64,000 bases of DNA from Bradyrhizobium sp. CCBAU 53421 (lineage in GTDB: Bacteria > Pseudomonadota > Alphaproteobacteria > Rhizobiales > Xanthobacteraceae). Position 1 is the first letter of the stretch, and each line of letters begins with the position of its first letter. Location: NCBI RefSeq assembly GCF_015291625.1, contig NZ_CP030047.1:3968001-4032000 (forward strand), in the 5' to 3' direction. This document shows, in pieces, positions 16,907 to 25,344 of the stretch. The notes beneath the pieces were generated by a model. The model saw nothing but the letters and a program-made list of their open reading frames with translations, was not told the origin of the DNA and did not search any database. The translations under genes and the position numbers were made by a program.

Positions 16907-17821
16907 ATGCAGCGGCGCTATATCACTGTCGATGTTTTCACCGACCGCGCCTTCGGCGGTAACCCGCTCGGCGTGGTGCTCGACGCCGAAGGGCTGTCGA
17001 CCGCACAGATGCAGGCGATCGCGACCGAGTTCAACTATTCCGAGACGACCTTTGTGCTGGCGCCGCAGGACAAGGCCAACGACGCCCAGGTGCGCATCTT
17101 CACGGTGCGCTCGGAAATTCCGTTCGCCGGCCATCCCAATGTCGGCACCGCTTTCGTGCTGGCGAGCCGGGCGGCGAAGACGCCGGAGCAACTGAGGTTC
17201 GAGGAGAAGGCGGGCCTCGTGCCGGTCGCGATCCTGTCCGAAGGCGGCAGGGTGGTGGGCGCTGAGCTGACCGCGCCGCAGCCATTGCAACGGACCACCG
17301 AGGTGAGCGCGGCCGCTGCGGCCGCGTGCCTGTCGCTGTCGGCGGCTGACGTGAAGACCGATCGGCATGTGCCGCAGGTCGTCTCGGTCGGCCTGCCGTT
17401 CCTGGTGGTGGAGATCGCTTCCCGCGAGGCGGTCAGGCGCGCCCGGCCCGATGCCGCGGCGTTCGCGAAGGTGCTGGCCGAGATTGGCCGTGACGTCGTC
17501 TATTTCTACACCCGCGACGTGCCGGCGAGCGAGCAGCCGCTCGACCTGCAGGCGCGCATGTTCCATCCCGGCGCGAGCGGCCTGTCCGAGGACCCCGCGA
17601 CCGGCAGCGCGACCGCGGCCTGCGCGGCGCTGCTCGCCGACATCGATCCCGCGCGCGACGGCGAATTGCGGTTACGGATCGGGCAGGGCGTCGACATGGG
17701 CCGGCCGAGCCTGCTGCTGACGCGGGTGCGCAAGCAGGGCGGCGCGATCACCTCGGTGCATGTCGGCGGCGGCTGCGTGCAGATGATGGAGGGCACGCTC
17801 AACGTGCCGGGGCAGGGCTGA
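16907..17821 (+). CDS. PhzF family isomerase/epimerase-like protein
   Basis: A 304-aa PhzF-family protein with the diaminopimelate-epimerase-like fold. Family marks are TDRAFGGNPLGVV near the start, the catalytic-region Glu in FNYSETTFVL, FAGHPNVGTAFVL, and DPATGSATAACAALL in the second half. PhzF of phenazine synthesis isomerises trans-2,3-dihydro-3-hydroxyanthranilate. Most chromosomal homologues, probably including this one, have no known substrate, as no phenazine genes are near. The start is placed at ATG 16907 after AAGGA. Convergent with the DUF488 gene. Confidence 0.84.
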   Translation: MQRRYITVDVFTDRAFGGNPLGVVLDAEGLSTAQMQAIATEFNYSETTFVLAPQDKANDAQVRIFTVRSEIPFAGHPNVGTAFVLASRAAKTPEQLRFEEKAGLVPVAILSEGGRVVGAELTAPQPLQRTTEVSAAAAAACLSLSAADVKTDRHVPQVVSVGLPFLVVEIASREAVRRARPDAAAFAKVLAEIGRDVVYFYTRDVPASEQPLDLQARMFHPGASGLSEDPATGSATAACAALLADIDPARDGELRLRIGQGVDMGRPSLLLTRVRKQGGAITSVHVGGGCVQMMEGTLNVPGQG

Positions 17822-17823
17822 CG

Positions 17824-18285
17824 CTAGAGCTGCGGCGCGGCCAAATTCTCGATCCTGACGCCGTCGCGCTCCTCGATGATCTCGGCGATCCAGCGGCGGT
17901 GACAGTGCTCGTGGTCGCGCTCGTAGCAGAGGATGCAGACCGGCCCGGACTTCTTCACCAGCGCCGACAGCTCGTCGAGCTCTTCCTTGGCCTGCACCGT
18001 TTTCAGGTGCGCCGAGTAGATCTTGTGCAGCAGCGCATATTGCCCGCTGCGAGCTGCCTCCCGCCCGCTCTTCGGCGTGCCGAGGCCGCGGAGGTGGACG
18101 TAGCCGATGCCGCGCTCGTCGAGGCCTGCGGCGAGCTGGCTCTTGGAGAAGCCGGGGCGGCGCGAGGAGGCGACCGCCCGCACGTCGACCAGCAGCTTGA
18201 CGCCGGCGTGCTGGAGCTCGTCGAGCACGGCCTTGGACGGCGTCTGCTCGTAGCCGATGGTGAACAGCCTTTTTGCCTTCGCCAT
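17824..18285 (-). CDS. DUF488 family protein
   Basis: A 153-aa DUF488 protein. It has the motif set TIGYEQTP, LLVDVRAVASSRRPGFSK and the C-terminal CILCYERDHEHCHRRWIAE, with one Cys/His-rich cluster. The biochemical function is unproven; a nucleic-acid role has been suggested for relatives. It starts 10 bp after the stop of the DUF72 gene on the same strand, so the two are co-transcribed. DUF72 and DUF488 genes are repeatedly neighbours in bacteria, which points to a joint but unknown function. Confidence 0.85.
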   Translation of the reverse strand: MAKAKRLFTIGYEQTPSKAVLDELQHAGVKLLVDVRAVASSRRPGFSKSQLAAGLDERGIGYVHLRGLGTPKSGREAARSGQYALLHKIYSAHLKTVQAKEELDELSALVKKSGPVCILCYERDHEHCHRRWIAEIIEERDGVRIENLAAPQL

Positions 18286-18295
18286 CGGCTCTGCC

Positions 18296-19147
18296 TCACT
18301 TCACCCGTTCGATCAATTCCATCGCGCCCGCGGGCGCGCGGATCTTGCCCTCGTGGATCACGTAGGCGAACACGTCGCGCGGCGCCTTCTTCGGCGCTGA
18401 TTTGTCGACCTTCGGCAGATCGTCCGGCTCGCTGCCGCCGGCCCAGTCCTGAAATCGCTTGGCCCAGGCGTCGAGCTGCTTCGGCGGGTAGCAGGTCTTC
18501 AGTTCGTCATTGCCCTTCTGCAACCGGGCATAGACGAAGTCGCTCGCGACGTCGGCGATCGCCGGATACTTGCCGTGCTCGGCGAACACCACCGGCACCT
18601 GGTGCTCGCGAATGAGGGCGATGAACTCGGGCACGCAAAAGCTGTCGTGACGCACCTCGACGACATGGCGCAGCGCGCGGCCGTCGAGCTTGCGCGGCAA
18701 CAGCTCGAGGAACTTGCCGAAATCGGCGCCGTCGAACTTCTTGGTCGGCGCGAACTGCCAGAGCACCGGCCCGAGCCGGTCCTTCAGCTCCAGCACGCCC
18801 GAATCATAGAACCGCTTCACCGAATCGCCGGCTTCGGCGAGCACGCGGCGGTTGGTGGCGAAGCGCGGACCCTTCAGCGAGAAGATGAATCCATCAGGCA
18901 CTTCGCTCGCCCATTTGCGAAAGCTCTCCGGCTTCTGCGATCCGTAATAGGTGCCGTTGATCTCGATCGAGGTCAGCTTCGAGGCGGCGTAGGACAGCTC
19001 CTTCGCCTGCGTGAGCTTCTCCGGATAGAACACCCCGCGCCACGGCTCGAAGGTCCAGCCGCCGACGCCGATATAGATGTTGCCTGCGTCTGTCTTGGTA
19101 TCTGTCTTGGTCGCCTTGGTGGGAGCTTTGGCCACGACTGCACTCAT
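18296..19147 (-). CDS. DUF72 family protein
   Basis: A 283-aa DUF72 protein with a TIM-barrel-like fold (YecE family). Recognisable segments are YIGVGGWTFEPWRGVFYPE, the SIEINGTYYGSQKPESFRKW core and LRHVVEVRHDSF. An Ala/Lys/Thr-rich leader of about 22 residues precedes the domain. It is the first gene of a two-gene minus-strand unit with DUF488. It diverges from a small secreted-protein gene across about 130 bp. No enzymatic function is established. Confidence 0.87.
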   Translation of the reverse strand: MSAVVAKAPTKATKTDTKTDAGNIYIGVGGWTFEPWRGVFYPEKLTQAKELSYAASKLTSIEINGTYYGSQKPESFRKWASEVPDGFIFSLKGPRFATNRRVLAEAGDSVKRFYDSGVLELKDRLGPVLWQFAPTKKFDGADFGKFLELLPRKLDGRALRHVVEVRHDSFCVPEFIALIREHQVPVVFAEHGKYPAIADVASDFVYARLQKGNDELKTCYPPKQLDAWAKRFQDWAGGSEPDDLPKVDKSAPKKAPRDVFAYVIHEGKIRAPAGAMELIERVK

Positions 19148-19275
19148 CGTGAGGAGGGGAACGGGGATCGAGAGTAGTCAAAATAATCGTGATTGGCCAG
19201 TTTGCCAGATTGCCGCGCGGGTGCTTATCGTCGTTGTCGCTCTTCGCTACGATGCGCCAAAATGGAGAACAACAC

Positions 19276-19647
19276 ATGCGCATGCTGGTTGCGGCCGCCC
19301 TCCTGATCACATCCTCCGCTGCCATATCGTCCGCTGCGATGGCCGACGAGGTCGACGATGCGCACAAGCTCGCGATCACCGGCCGCGACGCCTACTGGAA
19401 TTGTCTCGCCCGCGAATATCCTCGCGACAGCAACAAGACGATGTCCGATCAGGAGTTCGGCTCGCTGATCGCCAACGTCTGTCCCTCGGAGCGGCAGAAC
19501 TTCCGGGTGTCGCTGATCGACTTCCTGTCGCTGCAGTTTCCCAAGCAGGATGCCGACGCGAATCTGACCACGGCCAACCGCGCGATCGAGCTGGCGCAGA
19601 AGGACATCGTGACCGCCTTTGTCAGGCGCAAGGCCGCGGCGAAATAG
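19276..19647 (+). CDS. Small secreted protein of unknown function
   Basis: A 123-aa protein starting at ATG 19276, 8 bases after GGAG. Residues 1-25 (MRMLVAAALLITSSAAISSAA) form a clear Sec signal peptide with likely cleavage at AMA-DEVD. The mature 98 residues are mostly helical and charged, with two cysteines (NCLARE, VCPSER) that could form a disulfide in the periplasm. No family with known function is recognised. It lies between the divergent DUF72 gene and another small membrane protein gene. Confidence 0.7.
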   Translation: MRMLVAAALLITSSAAISSAAMADEVDDAHKLAITGRDAYWNCLAREYPRDSNKTMSDQEFGSLIANVCPSERQNFRVSLIDFLSLQFPKQDADANLTTANRAIELAQKDIVTAFVRRKAAAK

Positions 19648-19705
19648 GTTCCCGAATCCTGTTGCGGCCGGCCGATTTTTGATATCAATCCGCGCAGGCG
19701 AGGGG

Positions 19706-19915
19706 ATGATCGGCATGAGGTCACAATCGACGGCAGGCTTCTTGGGCGCATTGGTCGCGGCCATCGTGCTGGCGGCAGCGTTCATCTACGGGCCGTCGCC
19801 GACCCAGCTCCGCAACCCGACCCGGCCCGCAGCCGTGCAGCCGCAGGCGGCTCCCGCCGCCGAGGCGGCCCCGGCGCCACGCGGCCCGGTGATCCGGGAA
19901 GTCCCGAACAACTAG
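19706..19915 (+). CDS. Short single-pass membrane protein, Pro/Ala-rich tail
   Basis: A protein of 66-69 aa, starting at ATG 19706 or at ATG 19715 (better spaced from AGGGG). One hydrophobic helix (FLGALVAAIVLAAAFIYG) is followed by a periplasmic-type Pro/Ala-rich tail (QAAPAAEAAPAPRG) ending in EVPNN. The layout suggests a signal-anchored envelope peptide. No family is recognised and a function is not claimed. It sits 58 bp after the previous secreted-protein gene on the same strand. Confidence 0.5.
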   Translation: MIGMRSQSTAGFLGALVAAIVLAAAFIYGPSPTQLRNPTRPAAVQPQAAPAAEAAPAPRGPVIREVPNN

Positions 19916-20161
19916 CGCCATCTGCCCCTTGCGGATCGCATGGGGGCTTCCTATCTGGCTCATAACGGCGGCGTTGAGCTCTAAGGGCTCCGGCGCTGGG
20001 ACGACCACGGCAATGTCGGCTGCGCCGGATGTACGCGCGCCCCTTGTTCGTGGTCGTTGGCATTTTCAGGGGCATTTTGCCCCGTTTTCCCGCTTCCCGA
20101 GACCGCGATTGGGCCGGCCCGCCTTGGCAGCGGGGGAGGCTGCGGCTATACGCTGGCGCTC

Positions 20162-21295
20162 ATGAAAGACGCCATCAAGCCAGCCCCCGAAACCGTGCCG
20201 CAGGCAGCAAGCCTGCCGCAGCTTTCAGTGGTCGTCCCGACCTTCAATGAACGCGACAACGTCACGGTGCTGTACCGCCGGCTCGACGCGATCCTGAAGG
20301 ACGTGTCCTGGGAGGTCATCTTCGTCGACGACAATTCGCCCGACGGAACCTGGGACGTGGTCCGCGCCCTGGCGCGGAAGGATTCCCGCGTGCGCTGCAT
20401 CCGCCGGGTCGGCCGGCGCGGCCTGTCCGGCGCCTGCATCGAGGGCATCCTGGCCTCGAGCGCGCCCTATGCCGCGGTGATGGACGCCGACCTCCAGCAT
20501 GACGAGAGCCAGCTCCCGAAGATGGTCGCGCTGCTGCAGAGCGGCGAGGCCGAGCTCGTGGTCGGCAGCCGATATATCGAGGGCTACAAGGCCGACGGCT
20601 TCAACAAGCAGCGCGCCGGCGCCAGCGCCTTTGCCACCGAGATCGCGCGCCGCGCGCTGAAGGTCGAGATCGCCGACCCCATGAGCGGCTTCTTCATGAT
20701 CCGCCGCGACCGTTTCGAAGAGCTTGCGCCACAGCTCTCGACCCAGGGCTTCAAGATCCTGCTCGACGTCGTGGCGACGGCGGAAGGCAAGCTGCGCGCG
20801 GTCGAAATTCCCTACACGTTCGGTGCCCGCCAGCATGGCGAGAGCAAGCTCGACTCGATGGTCGCGCTCGACTTCCTCGGCCTCGTGCTCGCGAAGCTGA
20901 CCAACGATCTGATCTCGCTGCGCTTCATCCTGTTCGCAGGGGTCGGCGGGCTTGGCCTGCTGGTGCATCTCAGCGTGCTGTTCATCGCGCTGGAGCTGTT
21001 CAAGGCGCCGTTCCCGGAGGCCCAGGCGGCCGGCGCGATCGTCGCCATGACCAGCAACTTCATCCTCAACAATTTCCTGACCTACCGCGACCAGCGGCTG
21101 AAGGGCTTTGGCATCCTGCGCGGCCTGCTGCTGTTCTATCTGGTCTGCAGCGTCGGCCTGCTCGCCAATGTCGGCGTCGCGTTCTCGGTCTACGACCAGG
21201 AGCCGATCTGGTGGCTTGCGGGCGCGGCCGGCGCGCTGATGGGCGTGGTGTGGAACTACGCGATGTCCGGGCTGTTCGTCTGGCGCAAGCGATGA
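20162..21295 (+). CDS. Polyprenol-phosphate glycosyltransferase (DPM1-like GT2) fused to GtrA-like domain
   Basis: A 377-aa two-domain protein. The N-terminal GT2 domain has SVVVPTFNERDN, the nucleotide-binding DDNSPDGT and the metal motif DADLQHD, as in dolichol- or undecaprenyl-phosphate mannose/glucose synthases. The C-terminal 120 residues carry four membrane helices of the GtrA type. It should load a sugar onto undecaprenyl phosphate at the inner membrane and help flip it. The next gene, 7 bp away, is a GT39-type transferase that would use that lipid-linked sugar on the periplasmic side. The start is placed at ATG 20162; the upstream frame lacks conserved sequence. Confidence 0.88.
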   Translation: MKDAIKPAPETVPQAASLPQLSVVVPTFNERDNVTVLYRRLDAILKDVSWEVIFVDDNSPDGTWDVVRALARKDSRVRCIRRVGRRGLSGACIEGILASSAPYAAVMDADLQHDESQLPKMVALLQSGEAELVVGSRYIEGYKADGFNKQRAGASAFATEIARRALKVEIADPMSGFFMIRRDRFEELAPQLSTQGFKILLDVVATAEGKLRAVEIPYTFGARQHGESKLDSMVALDFLGLVLAKLTNDLISLRFILFAGVGGLGLLVHLSVLFIALELFKAPFPEAQAAGAIVAMTSNFILNNFLTYRDQRLKGFGILRGLLLFYLVCSVGLLANVGVAFSVYDQEPIWWLAGAAGALMGVVWNYAMSGLFVWRKR

Positions 21296-21302
21296 CTGTG
21301 GC

Positions 21303-22805
21303 ATGAACGCGAACGAGGCGCGGCTGGCCCGGAACACCGCGCTTGCGGTGTGCGCGCTGGTCGTGTTGCGGCTGGCCGCCGCCGCATGGACGCCGCTGAC
21401 CTTCGACGAAGCCTATTACTGGATGTGGTCGAAGGCGCTCGCCGGCGGCTATTACGACCATCCGCCGATGGTCGCGGTCGTGATCCGGCTCGGCACCATG
21501 ATCGCGGGCGATACCGCGTTCGGCGTGCGGCTGGTGTCGATCCTGCTCGCGCTGCCGATGAGCTGGGCGATCTACCGGGCGGCCGAGATCCTGTTCGGTG
21601 GCCAGCGCATCGCCGCGAGTGCTGCGATCCTGCTCAACGTCACGCTGATGGCCGCGGTCGGCACGCTGATCGTGACACCGGATGCGCCGCTGCTGGTCGC
21701 TGCGAGCTTCCTGCTGTATTCGCTCGCAAAGGTGCTGGAGAGCGGCCGCGGAGGGTGGTGGCTTGCGGTCGGCGCCAGCGCCGGCCTGGCGCTGCTGTCG
21801 AAATACACCGCGCTGTTCTTTGGTCCCGCGATCCTGATCTGGCTTGCTGCCGTGCCGAAGTTGCGGCGCTGGTATCTCTCGCCCTGGCTCTATCTCGGCG
21901 GCCTCGTTGCCGCTGGCCTGTTTGCGCCGGTCGTCCTTTGGAATGCCGATCACCAATGGGTGTCGTTCATCAAGCAGATGGGCCGCGCCCGGATCGAGGA
22001 CTTCCGGCCGAATTACATCGCCGAGCTGATCCCGACGCAGTTTGCGTTCGCAACGCCCTTGGTCTTCATCCTCGGCGTGATGGGCCTTTATGCGCTCTAC
22101 CGCCGCCGCGCCGGCGCGATGCCTGCGCGCGTGCTGGTCAACACGATGTTCTGGACCATCGTGGTCTACTTCACCTGGCACGCGCTGCATGCGCGGGTCG
22201 AGGCCAACTGGTTTGCGCCGGTCTATCCGGCCTTTGCGGTGGCGGCCGCGGTCGCGGCGATCCAGGTGCAGTGGGCGCCGCGCGAGCAGCGCACGATCGA
22301 TTTCTGCCGCCGCTGGGCCGTGCCCACCGGCGTCGTGCTGTTCGCGCTGCTGATCGTGCAGGCCAACACCGGCTTGCTCTCGGGCTACCGCCGCGACGCC
22401 ACCGTGCGCAGCGTCGGCGTCGGCTGGCAGGAACTCGCGAGCGAGATCGAGGCGGCGCGCGCGCGGACCGGCGCGACCTGCGTGCTGGCACCGGACTACG
22501 GCACCACCGGCTGGCTGGCCTTCTATCTGCCCAAAGGCACCTGCGTCGCCCAGCAGGGCCAGCGCATCCGCTGGGTCAACATGCCAGAGCCGAGCCCGGC
22601 GCAGCTGTCCGGCAAGCTGTTGTATGTGCATGAGGTCGAGCAGCCGATGCCGGCCTCGCTGCGCGACGATTTCGCTCGCGTCGAAACGGTGGTCGAGGCC
22701 AAACGCATGCGCGGGCCGCTGGTGATCGAGACCTATGCGCTCGATCTGCTCGATGGTGCCAAGGGCGAGGTCCTTGACCGGTCGCCGCCGCCGGAACTGG
22801 AGTAA
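21303..22805 (+). CDS. GT39/ArnT-like integral membrane glycosyltransferase
   Basis: A 500-aa multi-pass membrane protein of the PMT/ArnT superfamily. The first periplasmic loop holds the conserved acidic pair in TFDEAYYWMWSKAL and the YYDHPPM motif. Eleven to twelve hydrophobic segments follow, and the last 130 residues form a soluble periplasmic domain. These enzymes transfer a sugar from a polyprenyl-phosphate donor to lipid A, other lipids or proteins. The preceding DPM1-like gene, 7 bp upstream, is the probable donor-maker. The acceptor is unknown. Confidence 0.86.
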   Translation: MNANEARLARNTALAVCALVVLRLAAAAWTPLTFDEAYYWMWSKALAGGYYDHPPMVAVVIRLGTMIAGDTAFGVRLVSILLALPMSWAIYRAAEILFGGQRIAASAAILLNVTLMAAVGTLIVTPDAPLLVAASFLLYSLAKVLESGRGGWWLAVGASAGLALLSKYTALFFGPAILIWLAAVPKLRRWYLSPWLYLGGLVAAGLFAPVVLWNADHQWVSFIKQMGRARIEDFRPNYIAELIPTQFAFATPLVFILGVMGLYALYRRRAGAMPARVLVNTMFWTIVVYFTWHALHARVEANWFAPVYPAFAVAAAVAAIQVQWAPREQRTIDFCRRWAVPTGVVLFALLIVQANTGLLSGYRRDATVRSVGVGWQELASEIEAARARTGATCVLAPDYGTTGWLAFYLPKGTCVAQQGQRIRWVNMPEPSPAQLSGKLLYVHEVEQPMPASLRDDFARVETVVEAKRMRGPLVIETYALDLLDGAKGEVLDRSPPPELE

Positions 22806-22884
22806 AATCGTCGCCGTTGACTGTCGGATCGTCCGGCTCCGGCGCGTCTTCAAGGGAGCCCGTCAACCACGCGAGGTTCCAACC

Positions 22885-23580
22885 ATGACCAGTTCCGTCC
22901 TCAAGCCCGCCGCCGAGCTCGCCAGCACCAACACCAGGCGCTTTCCCAATGAGAGCGCCGAGTATCGCAGGGCGCGCCAGGCGCTGCTCGTCGAGGAGAT
23001 CGAGCTGCGCCGGCACATCGCGCGCGTCGCCGAGCTGCGCCGCGCCTTGCCGCCGGGCGGCGAGGTGACCAGGGCCTATGAGTTCATTGGCGAGTCCGGC
23101 ACAGCCTCGCTCGCCGATCTCTTCGGCAACAAGCAGACGCTCATCGTCTACAGCTACATGTTCGGGCCGCAGCGCGAGAAGCCGTGCCCGATGTGCACAT
23201 CGTTCATGGGCACCTGGGAGGAGAAGCTTCCGGATATCGAGCAACGTGTGGCGTTCGTGTTCGTGGCGCGCTCGCCGATCGCGCGGCTGATCGAGGCGAA
23301 GAAGGCGCGCGGCTGGACCCGCCACAAGGTCTATTCGGATGCGTCGGGCGATTACACGCGCGACTATGTCAGCAAGGATGACAGCGACGTGCCCGGCTAC
23401 AATGTCTTCACGCGCCACCACGATGCGATCCGGCATTTCTGGGCCGGCGAGATGGGCGCCGGCACGATGGACCCCGGCCAGGACCCGCGCGGCGCGCCGG
23501 ACATGGATCCGCTCTGGACCTTGCTCGACACCACGCGCGAGGGGCGCGGCACCGACTGGTATCCGAAGCTCGGCTATTGA
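22885..23580 (+). CDS. DUF899 family thioredoxin-like protein
   Basis: A 231-aa DUF899 protein with a thioredoxin-like fold. It shows SLADLFGNKQTLIVYSYMFGP and the redox-like CPMCTSFMGTWEE motif (CxxC), followed by FVFVARSPIARL. The family is common in rhizobia, with no proven reaction. The start is placed at ATG 22885 behind GCGAGG; an earlier in-frame ATG would overlap the GT39 gene by 70 bp. The C-terminal PDMDPLWTLLDTTREGRGTDWYPKLGY is typical of the family. Confidence 0.84.
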   Translation: MTSSVLKPAAELASTNTRRFPNESAEYRRARQALLVEEIELRRHIARVAELRRALPPGGEVTRAYEFIGESGTASLADLFGNKQTLIVYSYMFGPQREKPCPMCTSFMGTWEEKLPDIEQRVAFVFVARSPIARLIEAKKARGWTRHKVYSDASGDYTRDYVSKDDSDVPGYNVFTRHHDAIRHFWAGEMGAGTMDPGQDPRGAPDMDPLWTLLDTTREGRGTDWYPKLGY

Positions 23581-23783
23581 GAGATGGATTTTGCCCGATC
23601 CCCGCGCGATTACGGGGCCATCGGCAAGGAAATTCTCCCTAGGATTTATCTCGGCATGCGACGGCTGAGCCGCGTGCCGGAATGTCCCATCATGGGACAG
23701 AAAAGCCGCTTTGGCGGTCCAATGTCATCTTAAAAAAGCCCTACGCCACAGGCACTTCCCGCGTTGCAGGGGATCGCATCCGG

Positions 23784-23799
23784 TTAAGTCGCATTTAAC
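23784..23799. promoter_or_regulatory. CtrA-type binding site TTAA-N7-TTAAC
   Basis: TTAA (23784-23787), seven bases, then TTAAC (23795-23799) matches the full CtrA consensus of alphaproteobacteria. A partial copy (AAGTCGCCTTAA) follows at about 23803-23814. It is about 95 bp before the proposed start of the Tlde1-like cell-wall gene. Cell-cycle control is an inference. Confidence 0.65.
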
Positions 23800-23894
23800 T
23801 AAAAGTCGCCTTAATGGCCGTCTGTGCCCCCTGCGCGATGGTGTGCCGAAACGTCGTTCGGCAGATCCAGTGTGGGGACAAAGGTGGACCTGTT

Positions 23895-25151
23895 TTGAGC
23901 GCCGGGCGTATGGGTACGAGTGCGAGTGCGTATGTTCTTGGGGCGCCGAGCCGCAAGAAATCTTCCCGAAAAATCCTTCCGCAGCATTTCTTTGGCAGCG
24001 CGGCCGTCGCGGCGCTGGTGCTTGGCTGCGCCTGGACCGTCTACGCCAACATCTTCGCGGCGAGCGTCTATCCGTCGGTCGGCAATGCGTCGTTCGATGC
24101 GCCGGTGGTGAAGCGGCCCGTCGCGGTTGCCGCGCGCCCCGCACCCGCCTTCAACGAGGTGTTTGCGTCCTTGACGCCCGCGCCGGCGGCGCCCGCCAAG
24201 ACGGAGATCGCGAAGTCGGAAGCCCCGGCACCGTCACTTATGTTTAACGATCGGTTTGCGGCCGCCTCGCCCGAGGGCGTCGCGCCCAGCGTCGTGGCCG
24301 ACGCCGCACCGCAGATCGACCCGATCAAGCAGGCCGCCGCACCCAAGGTCTCCGCAGCGGCGAGGGCGGTGGCCACCGCAGAGCTCGCCGAGACATCGAA
24401 GCCGTTGCCGGCGCCGAAATCGGTCGAGACCGCCAAGAAGCAAGCCGCCGCCAATCTGAAGGTGGCGCTCAACGATCCCGCTGCCGATGTGCAGCCAAAG
24501 GCGGCCGAAGCGAAGGCGACGGAGCCGAAGCCGGCCGAGGTCAAGCAGGCTGCGAAATCCAGCGGCGTTCGCGACATGGCAGCGCGCGCGAAGGCTGCGG
24601 TGATGTCGATCGCATCGAGCGAGCGGCAGACTATGGTCGAGAAGCTGTGGGGCAAGCGCGAGTCGGGTGGCGGGCTGCTGTCCTTTGCCTCGGCCGACGC
24701 CAATGTCACCGGCAGCATCCCCTCGACGCTGGACCAGAATCCGATGCTCGGCGGCTCGCCGCCCTATGACCGCCAGACCGCGGTGTACGACATCTCGGCC
24801 AAGACCGTGTATCTGCCGGACGGCACGCGGCTCGAGGCGCATTCCGGCCTCGGCTCCCGGCTCGACGATCCCAGGTCCTCGCATCTGAAGATGGTCGGTG
24901 TGACGCCGCCGCACATCTACGAGCTCAAGCCGCGCGAGGCACTGTTCCACGGCGTGCCGGCGCTGCGGCTCAATCCGATCGGCGGCGAGGGCAAGATCTT
25001 CAACCGCGATGGTCTGCTCGCGCACACCTTCATGCTCGGTCCGAACGGCGACTCCAACGGTTGCGTCTCGTTCAAGGACTATTACGCATTCCTCGATGCC
25101 TACCGTAACAAGGGCATCCGCCGCCTCGCGGTTTTGGCGAGGATTCAGTAA
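23895..25151 (+). CDS. DUF2778 (Tlde1-like) L,D-transpeptidase-type protein, membrane anchored
   Basis: About 418 aa. An N-terminal signal anchor (FFGSAAVAALVLGCAWTVYANIF) is followed by a long Ala/Pro/Lys-rich periplasmic linker (about residues 60-250). The C-terminal DUF2778 domain has YDISAKTVYLPDGTRLEAHSG and the catalytic-type AHTFMLGPNGDSNGCVSF, with the His and the SNGC cysteine. Tlde1 relatives cut or exchange peptidoglycan cross-links. Here the anchored form suggests a housekeeping cell-wall role rather than a secreted effector. The start is probably TTG 23895 (AAGGTGG seven bases upstream); ATG 23910 is an alternative. A CtrA-like box lies upstream. Confidence 0.8.
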   Translation: MSAGRMGTSASAYVLGAPSRKKSSRKILPQHFFGSAAVAALVLGCAWTVYANIFAASVYPSVGNASFDAPVVKRPVAVAARPAPAFNEVFASLTPAPAAPAKTEIAKSEAPAPSLMFNDRFAAASPEGVAPSVVADAAPQIDPIKQAAAPKVSAAARAVATAELAETSKPLPAPKSVETAKKQAAANLKVALNDPAADVQPKAAEAKATEPKPAEVKQAAKSSGVRDMAARAKAAVMSIASSERQTMVEKLWGKRESGGGLLSFASADANVTGSIPSTLDQNPMLGGSPPYDRQTAVYDISAKTVYLPDGTRLEAHSGLGSRLDDPRSSHLKMVGVTPPHIYELKPREALFHGVPALRLNPIGGEGKIFNRDGLLAHTFMLGPNGDSNGCVSFKDYYAFLDAYRNKGIRRLAVLARIQ

Positions 25152-25344
25152 GCGCCGTCCTCCCTGGGGGCGCTGCCCCAAGGCATGAGCTGGGCGATCA
25201 GCCCCGGTTCCTGTCCGAAGGTCGGTGTGCCGTTCCCTTGAAAGGCCGCCGGCAGCGCTATATCCTGCGAAATACAAGGGTGCCAGGGCCAGCAGCGCCG
25301 CGCTTCCGAGGGTCACAGAACCCCGGGGAGCAGGGGAGGGAAGC

